From CAZHAC01 sp964383855 (GTDB lineage Bacteria; Chloroflexota; Dormibacteria; Dormibacterales; Dormibacteraceae), in contig CAYLIP010000004.1 of NCBI GenBank assembly GCA_964383855.1, positions 1-64,000 on the forward strand: DNA of 64,000 bases, in the 5' to 3' direction. The stretch's first letter is position 1, and every line of letters starts with the position of its first letter. Under the pieces are notes generated by a model that worked only from the letters and a program-made list of their open reading frames with translations, was not told the DNA's origin and did no database searches. Shown here in pieces: positions 32,953-40,904 of this stretch. The translations under genes were made by a program, and so were the position numbers.

Positions 32953-33180
32953 ATGAAGGACGCTCTTCGAGTGGTGGCCGAGGACAGGGTCCGCGCCTCC
33001 CGGTATCGGAAGCGGAACCTGCGCATCGCCGTCCGCCAGCTGGAGCGGGCCGAGCTCTACATCGAAGCGCTCAACTCGCTCGACGTCGACGACGAAGGAG
33101 CGGGTGAGAGCGTCGCCCAGCTCGTCGACGACCTCCGGGGGCTTCGGCGGTACCTGCTGGCGCGAAAGGCCAGCGTGTGA
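32953..33180 (+). CDS. Small helical hypothetical protein
   Basis: A 75-residue, charged, strongly helical protein (RVRASRYRKRNLRIAVRQLE, then EGAGESVAQLVDDLRGLRRYL). It overlaps the permease gene by GTGA (GTG 33177), implying translational coupling. No family recognised. A role as an accessory or regulator of the permease is inference from coupling. Confidence 0.6.
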   Translation: MKDALRVVAEDRVRASRYRKRNLRIAVRQLERAELYIEALNSLDVDDEGAGESVAQLVDDLRGLRRYLLARKASV

Positions 33181-35033
33181 CAGCGCACGCGGCCGCCCGG
33201 CCGCGGCGCCGGGTGAAGGTCCGCGGCGGACACCTCGGGCCCCTGCTCTGCTGGGGCGTCGTATTCGCCGACATCGGCACCTCGGTCTACTACGTGCCGG
33301 GCATCCTCTACGGGCATTTCGGCACCCGGTCGGCGCTCTTCGTCGGCATGACCCTGATCGTGTTCGTGCTGCTCACGATCAAGTACGCCGAGGTGGCATG
33401 GCGCTACCCGGAGGGGGGCGGCGTGGTGACGGTCGCCTCGCGCGGGCTGCATCCCTTCGCGGGGCTCGTCGGCGGCCTCTTCATCACCGTCGACTACTAC
33501 CTGACGGCCGCCCTCAGCGCGCTCTCGGGAATGTTCTACCTATCGGTCGTCGTCCCCAGCCTCAAGCCCTACGTCCTGGCCGCCACCGTGATCGCCCTCG
33601 TCGCCCTCGGCCTGCTCAACGTGATCGGGATCAAGGAGAGCGCGGTCGTCAGCTTCGCCTTCGCGACGCTGGCCGGCGCCGGCCAGCTGCTGGTGGTGGC
33701 GGCGGTCGCGGTGCACCTGGGACCGGGCGGCATCGCGGAGACGTTCCGGGCGCTCGGGCACGGCCAGGCGCTCACGCCGCTGGCCATGATCACCGGCTAT
33801 GGGGCAGCATTTCTCGCCTTCTCAGGCCTGGAGAGCATCGCCCAGGTCTCGCCGGCGATGCTCGAGCCCCGCAAGCGGGTGGCGGCGCGCGCCATGGCGC
33901 TGGTCGTGCTCACCATCGCCATCACCAGCCCGCTGCTGACGCTGTGGTCGACGGTCCTCATCAACGACCCGAGCGCCGACCCCAACCAGTTCATCTCGCT
34001 GCTCGGGGCCAAGGTTTCCGGCTACGCGCTGGGGGCCTACGTCGCTGTCAGCGGCTCCCTTCTCCTGGTCTTCGCCAGCAATACGGCCATCATCGGCTGC
34101 TACCACGTCTTTCTGGCCCTGACGCGGATGGGGTTCATGCCCCGGGCGCTCGAGCGCCGGAACCGGCTGCGCAAGACGCCCCAGTGGGCGATCCTGGCCG
34201 CGGTCTCGGTGCCGATCGCGGTGGTGATCCTGTCCAACGGCCAGGTCGATCTTCTCGGCGACCTCTACGCCTTCGGACTGCTCGCCGCCTTCGTGCTCAC
34301 CTGCTTTGCCCTGGACGTCGTCCGCTGGCGTGACCCGGTGAAGGATGTGACCCTGCTCCAGCGGCTGGGCTACGGACTGGGCGTCGCCACCACGCTGGCG
34401 GTGCTCGTGGCCTGGTGCGTCAACCTGGTCGCCAAGCCGCTGGCCACCGAGTTCGGTGGCGGCCTGACCGTCTTCGGGCTGATCGTCGGCTTTGCGACGT
34501 ATTACTACAACCGCCGCCGCCGGCCCGCCGTCTTCCCGGTTCCATACCGGCGCGCGTCGGCGGCCATCCGGCGCGAGTTCAGCCGCCAGCCGGCCGAGGT
34601 CCTCGTGATCCTGCCCCATGACCCCGAGGACGCCCAGGTGGTCCTGAACGAGGCGGTCCGGGTGACCGGTGCCCGAGGCGCGGTCTTCCTCTTCCGGGGC
34701 GGCCGCCAGCCGACCGACCATGCCGATCTCTGGGAGGTCAACGACCCGTATCTGAAGGACTACCACGCCCAGGATGCGTTTGCGCGGGCCGAGCAGGCCG
34801 CGCGAAGGGCCCGGATCTCGTCGCGACGCTATGTGTACGTGTCGGGCTCGCACCCCCGCGACGTGGTCGGAGACGTCTGGCGGGAGATCCATCCCCGGGA
34901 GACGGTCGCCGGAGACGTGGACTTCGACGTCATGCCCCCGATCGCCCTGGACCGGGTGCGCCGCCACCGGGTGGAGGACCAGACCGTGCTCCACATGTTC
35001 ACGGGGCGGCTGCCCAGAGCTGCCGGAGCCTAG
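33177..35033 (+). CDS. APC-superfamily permease, possibly KimA-like K+ importer
   Basis: A 618-residue protein: about 12 transmembrane segments (residues 20-455) and a soluble C-terminal domain (460-618) with AEVLVILPHDPEDAQVVLNE and RYVYVSGSH. TM1 reads GVVFADIGTSVYYVPG, recalling the GDIGTS signature of Kup/KimA; ITVDYYLTAALSALSG recalls KimA. Length fits the roughly 607-residue Bacillus KimA. Location after a KdpDE-like pair supports potassium import, but amino-acid transport is equally possible. Start GTG 33177. Confidence 0.75.
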   Translation: MTAHAAARPRRRVKVRGGHLGPLLCWGVVFADIGTSVYYVPGILYGHFGTRSALFVGMTLIVFVLLTIKYAEVAWRYPEGGGVVTVASRGLHPFAGLVGGLFITVDYYLTAALSALSGMFYLSVVVPSLKPYVLAATVIALVALGLLNVIGIKESAVVSFAFATLAGAGQLLVVAAVAVHLGPGGIAETFRALGHGQALTPLAMITGYGAAFLAFSGLESIAQVSPAMLEPRKRVAARAMALVVLTIAITSPLLTLWSTVLINDPSADPNQFISLLGAKVSGYALGAYVAVSGSLLLVFASNTAIIGCYHVFLALTRMGFMPRALERRNRLRKTPQWAILAAVSVPIAVVILSNGQVDLLGDLYAFGLLAAFVLTCFALDVVRWRDPVKDVTLLQRLGYGLGVATTLAVLVAWCVNLVAKPLATEFGGGLTVFGLIVGFATYYYNRRRRPAVFPVPYRRASAAIRREFSRQPAEVLVILPHDPEDAQVVLNEAVRVTGARGAVFLFRGGRQPTDHADLWEVNDPYLKDYHAQDAFARAEQAARRARISSRRYVYVSGSHPRDVVGDVWREIHPRETVAGDVDFDVMPPIALDRVRRHRVEDQTVLHMFTGRLPRAAGA

Positions 35034-35061
35034 CCGGCCGGCCCTGTCGAGCGTGCCCCCT

Positions 35062-35745
35062 CTAGCTCTCCGGCGCCAGGAGCTCCTTCACCTCGGGATG
35101 CCGGGCGATCAGTGACGGCGGAGCCGCCAGCGTGGTGATCGGCTGCGGCGAGCGGACCCAGTTCCAGACCATCTCGGCGAGCACGGCCTTGGCGGTGGCG
35201 ACGGGGAACTCCGCCGCCTGGAAGCGCTCGAGCATGGCATCGACGCTGAAGTGCATGCTCGCGATCAGGGCCTCCGCCAGGGGCTGCAGCCGCCGCTCGC
35301 GCTCGTCGTCGGAAAGCCGCGCCGCATCGCGCTGCTCGGCGAGGAAGGCGTCGAGCTGCGTGCGTGAGGCGGCGACCAGGGCCAGCCGGATCTGGCTGAC
35401 GATCTCCCGTCGGGGACCAACGCTCTCGGCCCACCGCTCACGGGCTGCCGCGTCTCCGATGCGGCACCGCGGGTAGGCGGTCCCCTGGCGGAAGGCGGAG
35501 GCTTCCAGGTTGCGGCAGGTCCAGGCCCGCTGCAGGGGCCTACCCAAAGAATCGGTGGGAATGAAGCTGATCGGCTGGTAGGCCTCGCAGTCACCGAACT
35601 CGGGCGGGAACGGCCGCGGGTACGGGCAGCGATCGGTCGCCGGCTGGAGGTGGCCCGGGTGCGGGAGCGGCTCGGCTGCAGGCGGATTCATATCAGCGCG
35701 CGGGGTCTCGGCCGGCGGGCGCGACGGCTGCTTCTTCATCGGCAT
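35062..35745 (-). CDS. Hypothetical protein with a Cys/Pro-rich N-terminus
   Basis: A 227-residue protein. The first 95 residues are Pro-rich and carry four Cys in CPYPRPFPPEFGDCEAY, TCRNLEAS and YPRCRIGD, which could be a metal or Fe-S site. The rest is helical (RLALVAASRTQLDAFLAEQR, ERFQAAEFPVATAKAVLAEM). I do not recognise the family. ATG 35745 is the start; an upstream open extension lacks an RBS. Divergent from the glycosyltransferase (93-bp gap). Confidence 0.55.
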   Translation of the reverse strand: MPMKKQPSRPPAETPRADMNPPAAEPLPHPGHLQPATDRCPYPRPFPPEFGDCEAYQPISFIPTDSLGRPLQRAWTCRNLEASAFRQGTAYPRCRIGDAAARERWAESVGPRREIVSQIRLALVAASRTQLDAFLAEQRDAARLSDDERERRLQPLAEALIASMHFSVDAMLERFQAAEFPVATAKAVLAEMVWNWVRSPQPITTLAAPPSLIARHPEVKELLAPES

Positions 35746-35838
35746 GTCGTCGCCCGAAGTGTATGGCGGCCGGATTCCTTCCCTCCCCAGCCTTAGGCGT
35801 CCAGGGGGCTGTACTGGGGCGCTCGGTAGTGTGTGGGT

Positions 35839-36918
35839 ATGCCGCGCTCGCGAGAGGCAGCGGCGCGCCGGCGGCGCATCGCCCTCATCTCTCCGCCGTG
35901 GTACTCGGTCCCTCCAGACGGGTACGGGGGCATCGAGCTGGTCATCTACCTGCTGGCCAAGGAGCTTGGCCGGTGGGGCCACGACGTCACCGTGTTTGCG
36001 GCCCAGGGCTCAGACCCGGGCGTCAGGGTGGAGGCGCTCGCCGACGCCGGCTGGGCCCGGGACCTGGGCACGCGCAATCAGCGGGCGCGCGAGGCAACCT
36101 ACCTTCGCCGCGTCTACGACCGGCTGAAGAGGGATCAGTTCGACGTCGTCCATGAGCACAACGAGTACCCGGGGATGATGGTCGCGCACACGCTCGGCCT
36201 GCCCGGGCCGGTGGTGGCGACGGTGCACGGCCCGATCGGAGAACCCGAGGCCACCTTCCTGCGCGAGATCGATTCGGAGATCGGCCTGGTGGCGATCAGC
36301 GAGGCCCAGGCGAGCGCCGCTCCCGGGGTCGCCTGGGACGCCGTCGTCCACAACGCGATCGATACCTCGCAGCTCGACTTCTCGGCCGAGAAGGACGAGT
36401 ACCTGATTCAGCTTGCGCGCATCAACCCGGACAAGGGCCAGCACACCGCCATCGAGGTGAGCCGAGCCGTCGGGATGCCGCTGGTCCTGGCCGGAAAGCT
36501 GGATCACGATCCGCGGTCGCGCGAGTACTTCGAAAAAGAGATCAAGCCGAATCTGGGCGAAGACGTCCGCTGGATCGAGAACGTCCAGGGCGACGAAAAG
36601 CGCCGGCTGCTCGCGCGCGCCCGCGCCATGCTCTTCCCTCTCGAATGGGACGAACCGTTCGGACTCGCCATGGTCGAGGCGATGGCCTCCGGGACGCCGG
36701 TCGTCGCCTTCCCGAAAGGCGCCGCGGCGGAGCTCGTCGAGCCTGGCGTCTCCGGCTTCCTGGCCGCGGACGTGGGGGAGATGGTCGACCTGGTGCGCCG
36801 CGTCGGGGAGATAGATCCGCACACCTGCCGCCAGCACGTCGAAAACGGCTTCGACGCCGAGCGCATGGCGAGCGGCTACGAGGCGGCCTACGAGCTCGCC
36901 CGGCAGCGCTACCGATGA
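35839..36918 (+). CDS. Glycosyltransferase family 4 protein
   Basis: A 359-residue GT-B glycosyltransferase. The N-terminal half has PPDGYGGIELVIYLLAKEL (acceptor-side glycine loop) and DVVHEHNEYPG; the C-terminal half has the donor-binding EPFGLAMVEAMASGTPVVAF motif with E-x7-E and a KGAAAELVEPGVSG tail. This fits GT4 retaining transferases. The acceptor and sugar are unknown. ATG 35839 is chosen over a GTG two codons upstream. It converges with the kinase gene with a 10-bp overlap. Confidence 0.9.
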   Translation: MPRSREAAARRRRIALISPPWYSVPPDGYGGIELVIYLLAKELGRWGHDVTVFAAQGSDPGVRVEALADAGWARDLGTRNQRAREATYLRRVYDRLKRDQFDVVHEHNEYPGMMVAHTLGLPGPVVATVHGPIGEPEATFLREIDSEIGLVAISEAQASAAPGVAWDAVVHNAIDTSQLDFSAEKDEYLIQLARINPDKGQHTAIEVSRAVGMPLVLAGKLDHDPRSREYFEKEIKPNLGEDVRWIENVQGDEKRRLLARARAMLFPLEWDEPFGLAMVEAMASGTPVVAFPKGAAAELVEPGVSGFLAADVGEMVDLVRRVGEIDPHTCRQHVENGFDAERMASGYEAAYELARQRYR

Positions 36919-38348
36919 CCGCACATGCCCGGAAGCACGGCGCGGCGGATCGCGGAGACCGTGGCCGAAGTTGCCACGGCGGCCGCCTCAGCTCGTCTTT
37001 TCAAGAGGTAGCAGGGCTCGCAGGCTGCTCGCGCCTGGGCGGGCGCCGGGCGATCCAGGCGGCGGATGACCCGGGCCGGCACAAGCATCGTGAAGGTGCT
37101 TCCCTCCCCCGGCTCGCTGACGACCTCGAGCGTGCCGCCCATCAGCTCCATCAGGCGCCGGCTGATGGGAAGCCCGAGGCCCGTGCCGGAGGCGGAATCG
37201 CCGCCGGTGTCGAGCTGGACGAACTCCTCGAAGATCCGCCCGACGTCGGCGCGAGCGATTCCCGGCCCGGTGTCCTGGACGTCCACCCGCACCTTCTCGC
37301 CGCTCTCGACCTCCTGGCAGCGAACGGCCACGCGGCCGCCGGCTGGAGTGAACTTGACCGCGTTGCTGACCAGGTTGGTCAGGACCTGGCGCAGCCGGAT
37401 CGGATCCGCATAGACCGGCGACTCGCCAGGCGCGCTGACATCAAAGACCAGCGATTTCTGCGCCGCCAGGGGCGCCGCCTCCGCTGCCACCCCCCGCACG
37501 ACCGCCGCCATGTCCACCCAGGCCGGCTCCATGGTGGTGCGGCCGGACTGGACCTTGGCCAGGTCGAGGACCTCGTTGATGACGGACAGGAGGTGGTTGC
37601 CGCTGACCTCGATGTTGCGGACGTAGCGGCGCTGCTGGGAGTTGAGCGGGCCGAAGTCCCCCGACGCCAGGAGCTGCGCGAAGCCGAGGATTGAGTTGAG
37701 CGGCGTCCGCAGCTCGTGGCTCATGGCGGTCAGAAACTGGCTTTTGGCCACGCTCTCCCGGCGCGCCTGCATCGCCTCGAGCCGGTCGGAGACGTCGCGC
37801 AGCGAGGCGCAGAAGAGGGGGCCTCGCTCAGTCGCCAGCACGGTCACCGAGAGATCGAGCGGAAACGTGGTCCCATCGGTCCGCCGGCCCACGGCCGTGA
37901 CCCGATGGTCTCGGCGGCTGTCCTGCGGCGTGGCCAGGAAGTCCGAGAATGCCTGCCGTTGAGCCGCGATCAGGCTCTCGGGATCGAGCAGCATGGCCAC
38001 CGGCCGGCCGGCGACGTCACGCGCGGGGCGCCCGAACGCGAGCTCGGCGGCGCGGTTGAAGTCGACCACCCGCCCGCTTCCGTCGACCGAGATGATGGGA
38101 TCCAGCGCCGCCTCCATCAGCTCGCGCCTGAGCTCGGTCTCGACCAGCGCCCGGCCCTCGGCGGGGCGGCCGGCGACGAGTTCTCGGCCCATCAGCCGAA
38201 GCGCCGTCCAGGGGTCGGCGGGTGCGCCGGCCAGAGCGCTGCCCGCGACCGACGTGATGGCGCGCGCGAGCCTCACGTGGGCGATGACGGCGACCGCCGC
38301 CACCGCAATCGATACCAGCGCCACAAGCATGAAGAACACGGGCGGCAT
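36909..38348 (-). CDS. PAS-domain sensor histidine kinase
   Basis: A 479-residue kinase with an N-terminal hydrophobic segment (VFFMLVALVSIAVAAVAVI), one PAS domain (residues 90-190, IISVDGSGRVVDFNRAAELA), HisKA with TAMSHELRTPLNSILGFAQL and HATPase with NLVSNAVKFTP, DTGPGIA and GTGLGLPISRRL. It has no response regulator next to it; the receiver protein at 16532 lacks a kinase, but pairing is guesswork. Start ATG 38348 over a TTG three codons upstream. Confidence 0.9.
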   Translation of the reverse strand: MPPVFFMLVALVSIAVAAVAVIAHVRLARAITSVAGSALAGAPADPWTALRLMGRELVAGRPAEGRALVETELRRELMEAALDPIISVDGSGRVVDFNRAAELAFGRPARDVAGRPVAMLLDPESLIAAQRQAFSDFLATPQDSRRDHRVTAVGRRTDGTTFPLDLSVTVLATERGPLFCASLRDVSDRLEAMQARRESVAKSQFLTAMSHELRTPLNSILGFAQLLASGDFGPLNSQQRRYVRNIEVSGNHLLSVINEVLDLAKVQSGRTTMEPAWVDMAAVVRGVAAEAAPLAAQKSLVFDVSAPGESPVYADPIRLRQVLTNLVSNAVKFTPAGGRVAVRCQEVESGEKVRVDVQDTGPGIARADVGRIFEEFVQLDTGGDSASGTGLGLPISRRLMELMGGTLEVVSEPGEGSTFTMLVPARVIRRLDRPAPAQARAACEPCYLLKRRAEAAAVATSATVSAIRRAVLPGMCGHR

Positions 38349-38466
38349 CGAGCCCAACCTTAGACCGCTACCGCCGCCTGCACTTGACAGCGCCTGCGAC
38401 GGCTGCGCCCTGTCCCAGACCGGCGGTTGAAGCTTGAAAGCGACATGACCCTTGCCCTCTCCTCGG

Positions 38467-38508
38467 CGTCATTTCAGCACCGGGTGGGCCTGACCGAGCG
38501 TCATTTCG
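38467..38508. repeat. Direct repeat in the peptide-gene upstream region
   Basis: GCGTCATTTC occurs at 38467-38476 and 38499-38508, 32 bp apart (about three helical turns) upstream of the peptide gene. It may be a regulator site; evidence is only the repeat and its spacing. Confidence 0.35.
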
Positions 38509-38610
38509 CCGTCAATCCACCGTCTTCGAGGGAGCGTCCAAAAGAGGCTTCGTCACGCAGGTCACTTGACGGCGGATACTCGTCCGACCAATACCACTGG
38601 AGGTGCGCAG

Positions 38611-38706
38611 ATGCGCTCGACCCTGATCCGCCTTTCGTTCGCCGCCCTGACCGTCTTCGCCTTCGCCCACACGGCGACGGCAGCATGGGTTTCCAACTGG
38701 CCATAA
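38611..38706 (+). CDS. Candidate signalling prepropeptide (31 aa)
   Basis: ATG 38611 to TAA 38706, with an ideal GGAGGTG site at 38599-38605. The 31 residues form a textbook secretion signal: two basic residues (R2, R7) in MRSTLIRLSF, a hydrophobic core (AALTVFAFA), and an A-T-A signal-peptidase site at 22-24. Cleavage there leaves AWVSNWP (25-31). Family knowledge: RRNPP pheromones are short Sec-exported peptides of 5-10 mature residues encoded beside HTH-TPR receptors. That receptor gene begins 51 bp downstream. Too short for normal gene calling. Chance open frame is the main alternative, but signal, RBS and position agree. Confidence 0.65.
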   Translation: MRSTLIRLSFAALTVFAFAHTATAAWVSNWP

Positions 38707-38710
38707 CCTC

Positions 38711-38726
38711 GTAAACAAGGGGTTAC
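38711..38726. promoter_or_regulatory. Candidate operator between peptide gene and regulator
   Basis: GTAAAC-AAGG-GGTTAC is a 16-bp imperfect palindrome (arms GTAAaC/GgTTAC, one mismatch) lying between the peptide stop (38706) and the regulator ATG (38758), the expected place for autoregulation. Confidence 0.45.
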
Positions 38727-38757
38727 ACCGGGGGCATGGGCGACTTAACATCCGCCC

Positions 38758-40125
38758 ATGCCTGAACGTCGCCGGCGTCGAGCCGGCGTCCACGTGCGGC
38801 CGGAGGCCGTCCGTCAAGCACGGCGCGAAGCCGGGCTGTCGCTCGCCCAGGTCGCCGGCGGCGAGGTGAGCCGGAACGCGATTCACCTCGTTGAGAGCGG
38901 TCGCGCGCGCCCGTCAATCGCCACCCTTCGCCTGATCGCCCAGCGCACGGGCCGGCCGGTGGAGTTCTTCCTGGCCACCGCGCCCGACGCCGCCGCGGAG
39001 ACCTGGGCGGCCGACAACCTGCAGCTGGTCGAGCTCGAGAGCCGACTGGCGCGCGCCGAGCTGGCAGCCGCGCTCGAGCTCGGTGAGCGGCTGCTCGAGC
39101 AGGTCGGAGAGGGCCCGCTGGCCGCCACTGTCAAGCTCCGGCTGGCAGAGGCCTGCTGCCGGCTGCGGCGGCCCGAGGCGGCACTCGAGCACCTGTCGGG
39201 AGTGCGGGCCGCGCTCGAGGCGACCGGCGACGACTGGGCCGCGATCGAGGCCCTCGACTGGGAGGCGGCCGCCTACTTCCTGCTCGAGGACCCGAGCGCC
39301 GTCGACCTGCTCGAGGAAGCACGCAGGCGCTGCCTGGCGCTCGCGGCGCCCGCTCCCTGGCTCCTCGCACGCATCGAGACTCACCTGGCCACCGTCCACG
39401 TCCACCGCCATTCCTGGCGCAATGCCATCCGGGCCTTCGAGGCCGCTATCAGCGCTGGCGGCGGCCTGTTCGACCTGCTCGAGCTGGCCCACGCCCACAG
39501 CGGCCTGGGCACCGCCTACCAACACTTGGGCCAGCCGGCCAAGGCACTCGTCCATGCGTCGAAGGCGCTCGCGCTCTACGAGCTGCGCGCCGAAGCCCGC
39601 ATGCGGGCCAACGCCCACAACAACATCGGCGACCTGCTGCTACACGAAGGTCAGCTCGACGCGGCGGAGCGTCACATCCGGGAGGCGTTGACGGCTTACG
39701 CGGAGCTGAAGGCCGAGCGGCAGGGGCTGGGTTACGCGCTGACCAGCCTGGCCGAGCTCGAGGTGCGCCGCGGCAACGGCCTGGCGGCGCTCGAAGCGGC
39801 ACTGGAGGCGATCGAGACGGCGCGCGAGGCGGGCGAGAAGGTGGTCATCGGGATGGCCCACATCGAGCTGGGGGCCGCCCATGAGCTGCTGGGCCGGACG
39901 CGCGATGCGGATGGCGCCTTCGACCAGGCCCTCGCCGTCCTGGCCGCGGTCGACCAGCCGCTGCACCTCCGGGATGCGCACATGCGGGTGGCGGAGATCC
40001 TCGAGGCCCGCGGAAGGGTCGACCAGGCGGCCGCCCACTGGCGGGCGGCCGCGCAGCTCGGACGTGACCATGGGACCGGCATCGCCCAGCCGGCCGGTTG
40101 GCTGGGAGCCGCCGCAGCCGGCTAG
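38758..40125 (+). CDS. HTH-XRE/TPR transcriptional regulator, RRNPP-like
   Basis: A 455-residue protein. Residues 17-70 form an XRE helix-turn-helix (AGLSLAQVAGGEVSRNAIHL, then ESGRARPSIATLRLIAQ). The rest is helical, with at least five TPR-like units near residues 240, 282, 322, 362 and 402 (AHSGLGTAYQHLGQPAKAL, HNNIGDLLLHEGQLDAAE, AHIELGAAHELLGRTRDAD). This architecture matches peptide-binding regulators such as PlcR, NprR and Rgg. A signal-peptide-like 31-codon gene lies just upstream. Peptide binding is inference; AfsR/other TPR regulators are alternatives. Confidence 0.82.
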   Translation: MPERRRRRAGVHVRPEAVRQARREAGLSLAQVAGGEVSRNAIHLVESGRARPSIATLRLIAQRTGRPVEFFLATAPDAAAETWAADNLQLVELESRLARAELAAALELGERLLEQVGEGPLAATVKLRLAEACCRLRRPEAALEHLSGVRAALEATGDDWAAIEALDWEAAAYFLLEDPSAVDLLEEARRRCLALAAPAPWLLARIETHLATVHVHRHSWRNAIRAFEAAISAGGGLFDLLELAHAHSGLGTAYQHLGQPAKALVHASKALALYELRAEARMRANAHNNIGDLLLHEGQLDAAERHIREALTAYAELKAERQGLGYALTSLAELEVRRGNGLAALEAALEAIETAREAGEKVVIGMAHIELGAAHELLGRTRDADGAFDQALAVLAAVDQPLHLRDAHMRVAEILEARGRVDQAAAHWRAAAQLGRDHGTGIAQPAGWLGAAAAG

Positions 40126-40213
40126 CCAGAACAGCCCTCGCCACTTGGCCTGGCGGGCCGGCCGCCACCTCCAGGCCGCGCAGCGGCGACGGAGGGCAAT
40201 CCCCTACTCTGGC

Positions 40214-40738
40214 TCAGGGCTGGTGGGCGCGCTCCACCCGCTCTGCGGCGGCCATCACCTCGCGCTGTCCAGCCTCCAGGTGCTGCAGGATCTGCACCGT
40301 GATCTCGGTGTTGCGCCGGATCTCGTCGAGGATGGTCAGCGTCCGCTCCTCGGTCTGCTGCGCCTCGTCGGCCGCATGCTCCAGCGTCAGCCGGTCCTTT
40401 TGCGCCTGGCGGTTGCCGGCCAGCAGCAGGACCGGGCCCGTGTAGGCAGCCTGAACACTGAACATCAGGTTCAGCAGGATGAACGGGTAGGGGTCCCACC
40501 GCAGCGTCAGCCCGATCAGGTTTAACCCGACCCAGGCCAGCACCAGGATCGTCTGGACGATGAGGAAGGTCCAGGAGCCGATCCCCGTCGCGACCCTGTC
40601 TGCAATGCGCTCGCCGAGCGTCGCCTCGTCGTGGTGGACGACATTCACCGGGTGGGAGTGCGCCTCCTCTCCCGACTTGTGACGCCTCAGATGTCCAACC
40701 GGCTTGGCGGCCATCTCGGCTGCCTCTGCATCCGCCAT
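40214..40738 (-). CDS. DUF1003 membrane protein
   Basis: A 174-residue protein of the DUF1003 family: an N-terminal soluble stretch, then ERIADRVATGIGSWTFLIVQ and a second membrane segment ending LLNLMFSVQAAYTGPVLLL, followed by NRQAQKDRLTLEHAADE and a coiled-coil-like C-terminus. Function unknown in general. Divergent from the Nramp gene at 40905. Confidence 0.9.
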   Translation of the reverse strand: MADAEAAEMAAKPVGHLRRHKSGEEAHSHPVNVVHHDEATLGERIADRVATGIGSWTFLIVQTILVLAWVGLNLIGLTLRWDPYPFILLNLMFSVQAAYTGPVLLLAGNRQAQKDRLTLEHAADEAQQTEERTLTILDEIRRNTEITVQILQHLEAGQREVMAAAERVERAHQP

Positions 40739-40883
40739 CAGTTCCTCCAGGTGTTGCGTGCTCTGCTCGCGCAGGCCCGCGAAGTATGTACCGAGGATGC
40801 CCTATTCCAGGTCTGATGCGCCGAAATCGGCGGCCGGCAGCCGCCCGGCAGCTTCCGATCGTGCCGATCACCGGCACTAAACA

Positions 40884-40900
40884 TGATATAAGTGATATCA
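40884..40900. promoter_or_regulatory. Palindrome upstream of Nramp-like gene
   Basis: TGATAT-AAGTG-ATATCA is a perfect 6-bp inverted repeat ending four bases before the ATG at 40905. It sits where a repressor would block both transcription and translation start of the Nramp-like gene. No matching regulator is identified. Confidence 0.5.
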
Positions 40901-40904
40901 GAGA

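Noticed and set aside
38566..38594. A TTGACG / CAATAC promoter directly upstream of the peptide gene
   Set aside because: The transcription start would fall onto the RBS, leaving no leader.
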